Position numbers and translations under genes: made by a program | Assembly: GCA_945881885.1 (NCBI GenBank) | Contig: CAMCVI010000001.1 | Span: 233,826-297,825 of the forward strand | From: Chryseobacterium gleum | GTDB lineage: Bacteria > Bacteroidota > Bacteroidia > Flavobacteriales > Flavobacteriaceae | Length of the DNA stretch: 64,000 nucleotides | Direction: 5' to 3' | Shown here: positions 18,594 to 27,081 of the stretch, in pieces | Position numbering within the stretch: the stretch's first letter is position 1 | How the letters are laid out: each line of letters begins with the position of its first letter | Notes under the pieces: model-generated | The model's database searches: none | What the model was told of the DNA's origin: nothing | What the model saw: only the letters and a program-made list of their open reading frames with translations

Positions 18594-19307
18594 TTAAATT
18601 AGGTGGATTATCATTAATCCGCTCATTATAATCATTAAAGCATTTTCAATGATTGTTACGGTACTCATTGGTAAATTGAATATTACTCCTAAACATGCGC
18701 ATTGAATTTTCTTTTTATTTAGTACAGATTGTAATACTCCAATTATACTAACGCTCATTACTAAAAATGTACCGCTATTTGTTATCAAGGGATTAAAACC
18801 AGTAAGAAAAGCTAAACCGAGTATTAACTCTGTAAAAGCATAAATGTATGCCCAAATTGGAATTTTCCTTGCTACTACATCGTACATGACATAACTCTCT
18901 GCAAACCCTTTTAAATTAAGCAATTTGAAAAAAGAAAACACTAAAAAGAAACCTGCCATAAAATGTTGCATTGCTTCCCTTAAATTGAAGTCTACATTTT
19001 TTTGTTGTATTAGAATTGTTATCAAACTAATGTAGAAAAAAATCAATAAAATTGGTTTATAGATTTCTAACCACGATTTAGCCTGTTCTTCAATTTCACT
19101 ATGATTTACAGCAGAAATTTGACATTTATTGTCTAATGCTTTTTGAAAATCTGATAATACAATATGCTTATCCATTGTAATTGTTGCTGAATTAGTATCT
19201 TTTGAAACTTCAACACTTGTTACATTTTCAATTGTAAGCAAAGCTGATTTTACTTTAGCTTCGCAACTACTACAAGTCATTCCTGTTATTTGATATTGGT
19301 GTGTCAT
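18594..19307 (-). CDS. HMA domain fused to a MauE/DoxX-like membrane protein
   Basis: 237 residues. Residues 1-65 are a heavy-metal-associated domain with the ligand motif GMTCSSCEAKV. About four transmembrane helices follow (from about residue 88), in a MauE/DoxX-like region containing LILGLAFLTGF and a late cysteine pair in KKKIQCACLGVIFNLPM. MauE-type proteins are tied to disulfide or redox chemistry in the periplasm. Cytoplasmic metal capture coupled to a membrane step is the simplest reading, but the reaction is unknown. It lies upstream of the multicopper oxidase and 93 bp downstream of the AraC regulator gene. Confidence 0.78.
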   Translation of the reverse strand: MTHQYQITGMTCSSCEAKVKSALLTIENVTSVEVSKDTNSATITMDKHIVLSDFQKALDNKCQISAVNHSEIEEQAKSWLEIYKPILLIFFYISLITILIQQKNVDFNLREAMQHFMAGFFLVFSFFKLLNLKGFAESYVMYDVVARKIPIWAYIYAFTELILGLAFLTGFNPLITNSGTFLVMSVSIIGVLQSVLNKKKIQCACLGVIFNLPMSTVTIIENALMIIMSGLMIIHLI

Positions 19308-19400
19308 AATCTTGAATTTTAATTGTTAAAAATTATAATACAAAGTTCTGAAATTACGAGTTCATCAATGTTGTGAAATTTTGGGTAAGAATTGTAATAT

Positions 19401-19961
19401 TTATAAATCTTCTATTTGTTTTCTCTTTTTGTCTTTTAGTTGTTTGTAATGTGATGGCGAAAAACCAGTTGTTTTTTTAAACTGATTACTCAAATATGCC
19501 ACACTGCTATAATTAAGTTGAAAAGCAATTTCGCTTAATGTTAATTCATCATAGACCAATAACTCTTTTACTTTTTCAATTTTTTGACTAATAAAGTATT
19601 TTTCAATAGTAACATCTTCCACTTCTGAAAACAAATTACTAAGTGAAGAATAATCTTGTGATAACTGATTTGATAGATATTCCGAAAGATTAGTTGAGAG
19701 TTCATTGTTTTTCTGATGTACCAAATCAATAATTAAAGTTTTAATTTTTTCAATTATTTTACTTTTTTTATCATCAATCAATTCAAAACCAAAATTTTCT
19801 AAAGCTATTTTAATTTGATTTTTCTGCTTTGCATCAATGTTGGCTTCAAGTTCAACTTCTCCTAAATCAATTACATTAGCATTAAAACCTAACTTTTCAA
19901 TTTCAGTTTTAACTACCCACCTACATCGGTCACAAACCATATTTTTTACATAAAGCTTCAT
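19401..19961 (-). CDS. AraC-family regulator with N-terminal HMA metal-binding domain
   Basis: 186 residues. The N-terminal about 65 residues form a complete HMA-like fold with the ligand pair MVCDRC near residue 9, and the C-terminal about 80 residues hold the two helix-turn-helices of AraC proteins (ELTLSEIAFQLNYSSVAYLSNQFKKTTGFSPSHYK, cut here by the usual linker helix). This is a natural one-component metal sensor: Cu(I)/Ag(I) binding at CxxC could switch DNA binding. It is 3 bp downstream of the DUF3347 lipoprotein gene, so it is part of the cluster it probably controls. No operator could be assigned. Confidence 0.87.
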   Translation of the reverse strand: MKLYVKNMVCDRCRWVVKTEIEKLGFNANVIDLGEVELEANIDAKQKNQIKIALENFGFELIDDKKSKIIEKIKTLIIDLVHQKNNELSTNLSEYLSNQLSQDYSSLSNLFSEVEDVTIEKYFISQKIEKVKELLVYDELTLSEIAFQLNYSSVAYLSNQFKKTTGFSPSHYKQLKDKKRKQIEDL

Positions 19962-19964
19962 TAA

Positions 19965-20693
19965 TTAATAGGTTGCTTTAATTGTACCACAATTTAACAT
20001 TTCAGAACCATAATATGGATTTCTTATTTCTTTTATTTCACTAATCCAAATACCGCCTTTACCGTCATTATACATTGGACAATAATCTTGATATAATTTT
20101 TGCTTAGCTCCAAACATTTTAATCAAATCATTCATATTTTTACTAAGCATAGCAAAACGTTCTCTTTGATGTTCAATTTTGCCAGTATTGTTTTTTATAT
20201 GTTCTGTATTTTGTTTGGCTTCAGTAACAATTTTTAAATAGTCCTTTTTTTGATTTGATGTTAAATCATTAGTGCCAGTTGTATTTAAAGTTTTGAATAA
20301 AATTTTTCCTGCATTTGCGGCACCATTAGAATCATCCTTCGTCAATGAATTTTTAATTTTCAAATAGTTTGTAACTATTTCGCTTATTGAAAACGTAGTT
20401 GTAACTGTTTTTGTTTCAACAACATTTTTTTTAGTTTCATTGCTTGGTAATTTTGTACTATCCTTATCAACATGAGTTCCGTCATTGTGGTTCTCAGATT
20501 GAGCAACAGGTTCAGTTAATTCCATTCCACATTTTGAACAATCTTCTCCTTTTTTCCCAGTGACTTCTGGGTGTATTGAACAAGCAAATATCTCATTTGA
20601 ATTTAAAGAAGTTTTGTTTTCCGTTTCTTTAGTTTTATGATTGCAAGAAACTAAAGTGATTGCTAAAATAGCAGTTAAAAAAAGTGTTTTCAT
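19965..20693 (-). CDS. DUF3347 lipoprotein with heavy-metal-binding ribbon
   Basis: 242 residues with a lipoprotein signal (TLFLTAILAITLVSCNHK). After it comes a short metal ribbon, FACSIHPEVTGKKGEDCSKCGMEL, of the type seen in CusB-like adaptors. The C-terminal part is DUF3347, with the family motif CPMYNDGKGGIWIS followed by IRNPYYGSEMLNCG. DUF3347 proteins accompany copper and RND systems in Bacteroidetes and are thought to bind metal in the periplasm. A second DUF3347 protein is encoded at 22494. Confidence 0.83.
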   Translation of the reverse strand: MKTLFLTAILAITLVSCNHKTKETENKTSLNSNEIFACSIHPEVTGKKGEDCSKCGMELTEPVAQSENHNDGTHVDKDSTKLPSNETKKNVVETKTVTTTFSISEIVTNYLKIKNSLTKDDSNGAANAGKILFKTLNTTGTNDLTSNQKKDYLKIVTEAKQNTEHIKNNTGKIEHQRERFAMLSKNMNDLIKMFGAKQKLYQDYCPMYNDGKGGIWISEIKEIRNPYYGSEMLNCGTIKATY

Positions 20694-20708
20694 ATGTATA
20701 TTTTTAAA

Positions 20709-21524
20709 TTATTTTTTACTCTTTAAGTCGAAAAAAGTATAGTATAGGTTGAAATAAAAGCCATTTGGAGCAGAACGAATCATAGAACTTACTAACTCTT
20801 GACGGTATGCAAAATCCAAACGTGCTTGACTATTAAAAATGAATTGTACTGCTGGCATTACATCCAAATATGATTTACCATTTTCATTAATAGTTTGTCC
20901 AACAAATTCAACCATTAAATTAATATTTGTTTGCTTATAATTGGTGTACTTTTTTGGGTACATCAATTTACCAAAAGAAAGTGTATAATTAGTTGCATTA
21001 TCACCAATATTATCCGGAAATGGATAACTTGGTTTGTTATCTAAAGCTTTCTCAAAACTTATTGAAGAACTTATTGCAACTTTTTTAATCAATTTTGTAG
21101 CTATTAATCCTGTTTCAAAACCTGAATTGTGTCCTAAAATTTCAATCTGTTCTTGATGAATGTCGGCATTATTGAAACTATATCTACCATAAGCTGCTAA
21201 TCGGAAATGACTATTTAAATCATCTGTAGAATAAAAACGATATTTCGTATAAAAACTACCACCTTCAGTAACTAATTGGCTATTTCTATTACTCACAAAA
21301 GCAGAAGCACGAAACATTATATTTTTATTTAATCCATATGATACTTCGGGCATAAAATGATAATTATAACCTGATTTCATTTCCTCTTTAAAAAGTGACT
21401 GCATTACATTAACTCCAAGTGAATTTGCGGGAACATTGCTTGCAGGGTCGGTAATTACAAATAATTCTTGACTATAAATATTTTGGCAATATATCGCAAT
21501 GAAAAACAAAAAAACTTTTCTCAT
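20709..21524 (-). CDS. Predicted outer-membrane beta-barrel protein
   Basis: 271 residues with a signal peptide (KVFLFFIAIYCQNIYSQ) and alternating strands with aromatic girdles (SGYNYHFMPEVSYGLNKN, FRLAAYGRYSF, FNLYYTFFDLK). Proteins of this type in metal clusters are often annotated as CopB-like or hypothetical; I see no specific family motif. It shares one base with the HMA gene upstream on the minus strand (21524), so translation is probably coupled. It may be a metal-linked outer-membrane channel. Confidence 0.65.
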   Translation of the reverse strand: MRKVFLFFIAIYCQNIYSQELFVITDPASNVPANSLGVNVMQSLFKEEMKSGYNYHFMPEVSYGLNKNIMFRASAFVSNRNSQLVTEGGSFYTKYRFYSTDDLNSHFRLAAYGRYSFNNADIHQEQIEILGHNSGFETGLIATKLIKKVAISSSISFEKALDNKPSYPFPDNIGDNATNYTLSFGKLMYPKKYTNYKQTNINLMVEFVGQTINENGKSYLDVMPAVQFIFNSQARLDFAYRQELVSSMIRSAPNGFYFNLYYTFFDLKSKK

Positions 21525-22021
21525 TAGTTTAAAATTTTAATATGAAAATCATCTTCGCTATTTGCAACATAAGTTGCAATACCTTTATATGATTTAGATA
21601 ATTTTTTAAACTCTTTTTCTGTAACATACCCTTTGTCAACTATCTGAAATTGAACTTCCGTAGCGTTATTTTTTTTCTCATTAACTAAAATGTAAGGACT
21701 TTTACTAATAGTTTCAGATTTTGCAGTTATTATTAATGAGCCAATGAAAAAACCTGCTTTTTCTACTTTTTCTTTAAATGTTTTTGGACTTAATTCATTT
21801 CCTTCTTTAAGTGTTACAGTGAATGTATTTGTATTTAAATCTGTTTCAACATTTGTTACTTCAGGTAATGCTTTTAGTTGTTTGTTAATCGCATTTGAAC
21901 ACATTGAACATGTTAAACCAGTTGCTCTAATTTCAGCTTTTACAATTTGTGCGTTACTTTTTATCGAAAACATCAAAATCATTGATGCAACCATTATATA
22001 AACTTTATTTATTTTTTTCAT
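21524..22021 (-). CDS. Exported HMA-domain protein
   Basis: 165 residues with a signal peptide (VASMILMFSIKSNAQ) and one HMA domain whose ligands are in ATGLTCSMCSNAI. The C-terminal half, after about residue 95, is not recognised. Because it is secreted to the periplasm it probably acts as a metal chaperone or sponge rather than delivering metal to an inner-membrane pump from the cytosol. It is 1 bp from the TlpA-like gene. Confidence 0.78.
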   Translation of the reverse strand: MKKINKVYIMVASMILMFSIKSNAQIVKAEIRATGLTCSMCSNAINKQLKALPEVTNVETDLNTNTFTVTLKEGNELSPKTFKEKVEKAGFFIGSLIITAKSETISKSPYILVNEKKNNATEVQFQIVDKGYVTEKEFKKLSKSYKGIATYVANSEDDFHIKILN

Positions 22022-22022
22022 T

Positions 22023-22487
22023 TTACTTTTCTATTAATTTTATTATTTCCTCTTCTGTTGGATTTTTTGCAATTAGAATACCTTCTTGATTAAACAAGTA
22101 TTTTGAAGGCAATTCATCAACACCAAATTGTACAGCTGTTTCAGCATCAAAACCTTTGGAATCTATCAATTGAGTAAATTTAATTTTATCTTTTTCAACA
22201 GCTTTAAGCCATTTATTTACATCTGTATCAATTGAAATTCCTATAATTTCAATTTTATCTGAACTCACTTCATTATATAACTTGACTAATTTTTTATTAC
22301 CCAAACGGCATGGTGCACACCAAGATGCCCAAAAATCAATAAGTATATGTTTTCCTTTAAAAGATGTAATATTTATATCTTTATTACTACTGCTTTTCAA
22401 TGTAATTGACGGTATTGAATCGCCAACATTAATTTGTGCAGTAGCCATATTAGCAATTAAAAAAAACGCAAAAACTATTCTTCTCAT
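22023..22487 (-). CDS. TlpA-like periplasmic thioredoxin
   Basis: 154 residues with a signal peptide (IVFAFFLIANMATAQ) and a thioredoxin fold of the TlpA/ResA type. The active site is WASWCAPCR near residue 56, and a cis-proline segment follows in VDELPSKYLF. Such proteins keep cysteines reduced in the periplasm. In this cluster the natural clients are the CxxC metal sites of the neighbouring HMA and Cys-rich proteins. Confidence 0.85.
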   Translation of the reverse strand: MRRIVFAFFLIANMATAQINVGDSIPSITLKSSSNKDINITSFKGKHILIDFWASWCAPCRLGNKKLVKLYNEVSSDKIEIIGISIDTDVNKWLKAVEKDKIKFTQLIDSKGFDAETAVQFGVDELPSKYLFNQEGILIAKNPTEEEIIKLIEK

Positions 22488-22493
22488 TTTAGA

Positions 22494-23366
22494 TTATTTA
22501 ATAGTTTCAACTGTTTTTCCACAACTTAACATCATTGAACCATAGTAAGGATTTTTTATTGTATTTTCTTTACTTAACCAATTTGCACCTTTACCATCAT
22601 TATACATTGGACAGAATTGAAAGTAAACTGGTACATCATATTTTGCAACTTTTAACAATGCATAAATATCTTTTGATAATGTTGTAAAATGTTCACGTTG
22701 ATGCTTAATGTCTTTTGTATCTGCAATGTGTTCAGAATCTTCTTTAATTTGATTTAAAACTTTCATCCAAACAACGTGTACATCCATTTCTAATTTTTCC
22801 ATTATAACATTGCTGATTGCTGTAAATAGCTCCTTTGAAGCAATTGAAGTAGCATTACCATCTGAAGAAATCATAGCATCTTTTACAACAAAATAATTAT
22901 CAAAAACAGCTTTAAGTTGGTTTACTTCTTGAACTTCTGTTTTTGGTGTTTTTGTATGGTTACCGTGATTATTATGATTTTCAGTAGTTACATCAGTTTT
23001 AGTTTCTTCTTTAACAGGAACTTTTGCTACTCTGTCATACTGACAACATCCGTGAAGATTATTATAAACATCATCAGGCGCAAGAAACTTATCACTATCA
23101 TAACCAGCTAATGCAATTCTCTTTAGTATTTCGTCCTGATTAGTTTTAGTTGTATCATAAGTTAGAGTTGCCATTTGAGTTTCTTGATTCCAGTCAACTT
23201 TAGCAACTTTTTTAATAGTTCCTACTTTTTCAATATTGGTTTCGCACATTCCACAGTTACCATAGATTTTCACTGTTTCTGTTTTTGAATTTTTTATTTG
23301 TGCATTGATTGTAAATGATAGCAATACGAAAGTTGCAACCATTATATTTTTAAATGAATTTTTCAT
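22494..23366 (-). CDS. Exported HMA + DUF3347 protein
   Basis: 290 residues with a signal peptide (IMVATFVLLSFTINAQ). Residues about 25-95 form an HMA domain with the ligands in YGNCGMCETNIEKV, followed by a CC pair (LHGCCQYDRVA). A His/Asn linker leads to a C-terminal DUF3347 domain with CPMYNDGKGANWLSKENTI and NPYYGSMMLSCG. It combines in one chain the two modules that the cluster also encodes separately. Its 192-bp upstream spacer (23367-23558) probably contains a promoter, making it the first gene of the 23.4-to-16.3-kb transcript. Confidence 0.83.
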   Translation of the reverse strand: MKNSFKNIMVATFVLLSFTINAQIKNSKTETVKIYGNCGMCETNIEKVGTIKKVAKVDWNQETQMATLTYDTTKTNQDEILKRIALAGYDSDKFLAPDDVYNNLHGCCQYDRVAKVPVKEETKTDVTTENHNNHGNHTKTPKTEVQEVNQLKAVFDNYFVVKDAMISSDGNATSIASKELFTAISNVIMEKLEMDVHVVWMKVLNQIKEDSEHIADTKDIKHQREHFTTLSKDIYALLKVAKYDVPVYFQFCPMYNDGKGANWLSKENTIKNPYYGSMMLSCGKTVETIK

Positions 23367-23558
23367 TTTAATAATGTATTAGTAATCAAAGTATTTCACT
23401 TTGATTGATTGATAAAAATAAATTTGAATAAATAGCAGTTTGGAAATAAAAGTTAATGCAATACAATAATTGTAAAGCAAAAATTATTCATTAAACTGTT
23501 TGAAAATTATAGCTTATAGCTAAGGATTTGACACAATAATGGCTGTCAAAAAATGAAT

Positions 23559-23936
23559 TTAGCTTATTTTAGGTATTAGCCAAATTGAATGAAAACCATC
23601 TGAAATTGATGGAGTTGTGTATGAAAATTTAACTTTCTCTATTGAAGAATAACGAATAAAGTTAATTTTAAAAATAATTTCTGGTAAAAAACTTACTGAA
23701 GAAGAAGAACAAGTTGAAGAACAACCACATTTTGAATGACCACAATCACCTTTACATCCTTTATCTTCCTTGCTTTTAGAACTGTCGTTACCACAACAAC
23801 ACTTTTTCTCTGTCTCTGTAGATGAAACCTCTTTTTTACAAGTGTGTTTCAAATTATCACTACCACAAGCCATAGCAGTATCAGGCATAAAGAATATGCT
23901 TAAAAGAACTACTAATATGATGTGGTATTTTTTCAT
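23559..23936 (-). CDS. Cys/Lys-rich exported metal-binding protein
   Basis: 125 residues with a signal peptide ending near DTAMA. The mature N-terminal half is packed with cysteines: KKCCCGNDSSKSKEDKGCKGDC and GCSSTCSSSS together hold more than ten (the two quoted parts are separate segments). The C-terminal half is hydrophobic and aromatic and ends GFHSIWLIPKIS. That ending resembles the tail FGSIWQPPQLV of the DUF6660-like protein encoded at 32828, so the two may be distant relatives. A periplasmic metal trap is the obvious guess. Separate from the neighbours by 59 and 192 bp. Confidence 0.68.
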   Translation of the reverse strand: MKKYHIILVVLLSIFFMPDTAMACGSDNLKHTCKKEVSSTETEKKCCCGNDSSKSKEDKGCKGDCGHSKCGCSSTCSSSSVSFLPEIIFKINFIRYSSIEKVKFSYTTPSISDGFHSIWLIPKIS

Positions 23937-23995
23937 TTGAAAAATGATAATACAGCAAAGTTAATAAAAACTTATTATTTAATAATAAAATGATG

Positions 23996-25987
23996 TTAAA
24001 ATTTCATTCTCTGTACTCTTACCGCATTTAAGATAGCTAATAACGCTACACCAACATCTGCAAAAACAGCTTCCCACATTGTAGCTAAACCACCTGCTCC
24101 AAGAATTAAAACTATTGCTTTAACACTAAATGCTAAAATAATATTTTGCCAGACTATTTTCTTGGTTTGTTTGCCAATATTTATAGCAATTGGGATTTTA
24201 CTTGGTTTATCGTCTTGAATAACGACATCGGCAGTTTCTATTGTAGCATCGCTTCCTAAACCACCCATTGCAATACCTACGTTACTTAAAGCAACTACTG
24301 GCGCATCGTTTACACCATCACCAACAAATGCTACCGTTTCATTTTTAGCAATGATTTCTTTGACTTTGTTTACTTTATCTTCGGGAAGCAAATCTCCGAA
24401 AGCGTTTGTAATTCCGAGTTTTTGAGCTACAAATTGTACTACTGTATTTTTATCACCACTTAGCATTGTGGTTTTTATACCTAAGGCTTTTAGTTTGTCA
24501 ATGGAGATTTGTGCATCTTCTTTGATGCTGTCTGCAATAGTTAAATAACCAACAAATTTTTTATCATATGCAACCGCAATTAAGGTATAAACTATACTTG
24601 AAGGGTCAATATCATAAGTAATAGAAAATTTATCCATTAATTTAAAATTACCCACTAATAATTCTTTTCCGTTTATGTTTGCTTTTAAACCGTGTCCTGA
24701 AATTTCTTCTACATCTTTAAGCTGAATTGTACTATCAATATTTCCAACAAATTGATGAATGGCAGTTGCCACTGGATGTGTACTTTGACTTTCTAAAGCA
24801 TTAACCATTTGCAGTATTTCATCTTTATTAAAATCGGAATTAAAAACGACTTCTTGAACTTTAAAAACTCCTTCGGTCATTGTACCAGTTTTGTCCATTA
24901 CCACATTTTGAATAGAAGCCATTACATCGAGAAAATTACTTCCTTTAAACAGAATTCCGTTTTTAGAAGCTGCTCCAATTCCGCCGAAATAACCTAACGG
25001 AATACTAATTACTAATGCACAAGGGCAAGAAATAACCAAGAAAATTAACGCACGATATAACCAATCATTAAACTGATAATTTTCTACAAAAAACATTGGT
25101 AAAACACATATTGCAATTGCCAAAGCAACTACAATTGGTGTATATATTTTTGCGAATTTTCTAATAAATAATTCTGTTGGTGCTTTTTTAGCTGTAGCAT
25201 CTTGCACCATTTCGAGTATTTTTGACAGTTTACTATCGGTATAAGCGGTTGTAACTTTAACTTGACAAACAGAATTAAGGTTTATCATTCCTGCTAAAAC
25301 AGTTTCGCCTTTTGCTTTCGTATCTGGTTTACTTTCGCCTGTAAGTGCTGCTGTATTAAATGAAGCTGTATCTGAAAGTAATTCGCCATCTAAACCTAAT
25401 TTTTCACCTGCTTTGAGTTGAATAATATCTCCAATTTTTGCCTTTGATGCTTTGATTGTTTTAGCCACATTATTTTCTAAAATAGTAACTTCGTCTGGTC
25501 TTTGGTCGAGTAATGTTTTGATGTTTGCTTTTGCTCTTTGAACTGCCAATGTTTGAAATATTTCTCCAATAGCATAAAATAACATTACAGCTACACCTTC
25601 AGGAAATTCAGCTATTGCAAATGCTCCTATTGTTGCAATTGACATTAATAGAAATTCTGAAAATACATCACCTTTTCGAATGCTTTCAAACGCTTCTTTA
25701 ACTACTGGAATTCCAACAGGAATATAAGCTACAATATACCAAACTATACGTACCCAACCAGTAAACCAAGATTGTGTAAAATAGTTGTCAAAACCAATAG
25801 CAACCATTAATAAAACGAAACTTATTATTGCTGGTAAAAACATTAGAAAGGTTGATTTCTCCTCTCTTGAATGGTCGTGGTTGTGTCCGTCATCATCGGA
25901 ATGATGTTCCGTACTTTGATTTATTTTTTCTTCAAACGAGCAACAAATTTGTTTTCCATTTTTGTCATAAATGTGCTGATGTTCCAT
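23996..25987 (-). CDS. Heavy-metal P1B-type ATPase, Zn/Cd class
   Basis: 663 residues. The N-terminus is cytosolic and His/Asp-rich (HHSDDDGHNHDHSREE) in place of an HMA domain. Transmembrane helices frame the actuator (TGES), the metal-site motif SCPCAL in TM6, the phosphorylation site DKTGTMTEG, the hinge GDGVNDAP, and a C-terminal helix pair with a Lys and the ADVG aspartate typical of the P1B-2 (Zn2+/Cd2+/Pb2+) class. It pumps metal from cytosol to periplasm, where the RND system can take over. The class call rests on the TM7-8 Lys/Asp; Cu+ pumps would have Asn/Tyr/Met there. It is 10 bp downstream of the DUF3703 gene. Confidence 0.9.
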   Translation of the reverse strand: MEHQHIYDKNGKQICCSFEEKINQSTEHHSDDDGHNHDHSREEKSTFLMFLPAIISFVLLMVAIGFDNYFTQSWFTGWVRIVWYIVAYIPVGIPVVKEAFESIRKGDVFSEFLLMSIATIGAFAIAEFPEGVAVMLFYAIGEIFQTLAVQRAKANIKTLLDQRPDEVTILENNVAKTIKASKAKIGDIIQLKAGEKLGLDGELLSDTASFNTAALTGESKPDTKAKGETVLAGMINLNSVCQVKVTTAYTDSKLSKILEMVQDATAKKAPTELFIRKFAKIYTPIVVALAIAICVLPMFFVENYQFNDWLYRALIFLVISCPCALVISIPLGYFGGIGAASKNGILFKGSNFLDVMASIQNVVMDKTGTMTEGVFKVQEVVFNSDFNKDEILQMVNALESQSTHPVATAIHQFVGNIDSTIQLKDVEEISGHGLKANINGKELLVGNFKLMDKFSITYDIDPSSIVYTLIAVAYDKKFVGYLTIADSIKEDAQISIDKLKALGIKTTMLSGDKNTVVQFVAQKLGITNAFGDLLPEDKVNKVKEIIAKNETVAFVGDGVNDAPVVALSNVGIAMGGLGSDATIETADVVIQDDKPSKIPIAINIGKQTKKIVWQNIILAFSVKAIVLILGAGGLATMWEAVFADVGVALLAILNAVRVQRMKF

Positions 25988-25997
25988 AATGTAATTG

Positions 25998-26363
25998 TTA
26001 TGAATTAGAATTTAATATTTCTTTAATATCTTCGGGTATTTCAATCACCTTTAAAGGTGGCACATTTGCACCACCTGTATTACCTACTGGAATTTGACCA
26101 ACAAATGATTTTACACCTCCTACCAATAATCGTGGTATTTGACCAATAATTTCTTTTGAACTTTTTATCTTAATGCCAAATTGTAACATTTTCCAATGTA
26201 CAAATGTGTGTTCACACGGAAATTTTTGTGCAATAATATGCGCTCGTTCTAAATGATACCAAGCATTCTGCAAATTATCTTTTTCTAAATTATCCTTAAA
26301 TGCTTCTAACTCTTTTTGATAAAAAGGAATTAGTTTATTTGGCATTTTAATATTGAATTCCAT
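25998..26363 (-). CDS. DUF3703 family protein
   Basis: 121 residues, soluble, no signal peptide. The sequence QNAWYHLERAHIIAQKFPCEHTFVHWKM with the following QIPRLLVGG is the recognisable core of DUF3703, a family repeatedly found in metal-resistance clusters next to P1B ATPases but without a known activity. The conserved His and Cys residues could bind metal. It lies 2 bp downstream of the exported HMA gene and 10 bp before the ATPase, so the three are probably translated from one message. Confidence 0.75.
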   Translation of the reverse strand: MEFNIKMPNKLIPFYQKELEAFKDNLEKDNLQNAWYHLERAHIIAQKFPCEHTFVHWKMLQFGIKIKSSKEIIGQIPRLLVGGVKSFVGQIPVGNTGGANVPPLKVIEIPEDIKEILNSNS

Positions 26364-26365
26364 TA

Positions 26366-26722
26366 CTATGCTTTACAACAACCGTCTAAACTTTCATAAG
26401 CTTCTGGGTCAGCTTTTACATCATCTGCATCATAACCTAACTTAGAAATACCTTCTTTAATGGCTTGCAAAGTAGTTTTCTTTGAATTGTAATAAATAGT
26501 AAAAGTCATTGCTTTATCGTCTAACTCATACATTTTAACCCCTTTAATTTTAAGCATTTCAGTTTTGAATTTTTGTCCACAAGTTTCACATTCTTTACAA
26601 TGGTCGCAATGTAAAAATGTTTTTATTACTACTTTTTGAGTTGTTTTCTGTGCTGAAACAAAATTTGAAAAGAAAAATAATGATACAGCTAAGACTAATG
26701 ATTTTAAAATTGAATTCTTCAT
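26366..26722 (-). CDS. Exported HMA-type protein with extra cysteines
   Basis: 118 residues with a signal peptide (VLAVSLFFFSNFVSAQ). The HMA-like domain has an unusual ligand stretch, LHCDHCKECETCGQKF, with four cysteines where the classical site has two, and a terminal GCCKA. Four or more ligands suggest a site for more than one ion or a metal cluster. It is co-directional with, and close to, the DUF3703 and His-rich lipoprotein genes. Confidence 0.8.
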   Translation of the reverse strand: MKNSILKSLVLAVSLFFFSNFVSAQKTTQKVVIKTFLHCDHCKECETCGQKFKTEMLKIKGVKMYELDDKAMTFTIYYNSKKTTLQAIKEGISKLGYDADDVKADPEAYESLDGCCKA

Positions 26723-26737
26723 GTTTTATTTATTAGA

Positions 26738-27055
26738 TTAATGATTATGTCCGTCATGGTTCTCTTTTGAATGGTCGTGTCCTTCGTGATTTTCTTTTGA
26801 ATGGTCGTGACCTTCGTGACTATCAGCTTTGGCTTCAATTAATTCCATTTTGCAAACAGGACAGTTTCCTTTTTTATCGTACGTTTTACCTTTTTCACAA
26901 TCCATTGGACATTCATAAGCTAATTTGTGAGCTTCTCCTTCTTTGTGATTATGTCCTTCGTGTCCAGTTGTAGCTTCTGAGTTTTCTTTTTTGTTACAAG
27001 AAACTGTACTAAATGTTGCAATAGCAAAAGCTATTATTAAAATTGATTTCCTCAT
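26738..27055 (-). CDS. His-rich lipoprotein with heavy-metal-binding ribbon
   Basis: 105 residues with a lipobox (IIAFAIATFSTVSCNKK). The central ribbon YECPMDCEKGKTYDKKGNCP continues into VCKMELIEA, the YHS-like metal ribbon of CusB adaptors. The tail is three near-perfect repeats of HEGHDHSKEN, encoded by a 30-bp DNA repeat at about 26757-26817. Such His tails bind Zn2+, Ni2+ or Cu2+. It probably concentrates metal at the membrane for the adaptor encoded directly downstream of the RND gene's partner at 27082. Confidence 0.78.
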   Translation of the reverse strand: MRKSILIIAFAIATFSTVSCNKKENSEATTGHEGHNHKEGEAHKLAYECPMDCEKGKTYDKKGNCPVCKMELIEAKADSHEGHDHSKENHEGHDHSKENHDGHNH

Positions 27056-27081
27056 TTTTTATGTTTATTAAAGTTAAATTA

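Noticed and set aside
26750..26830. Short direct repeats resembling a CRISPR array
   Set aside because: The repeats encode the His-rich tail of a lipoprotein and have no spacers.
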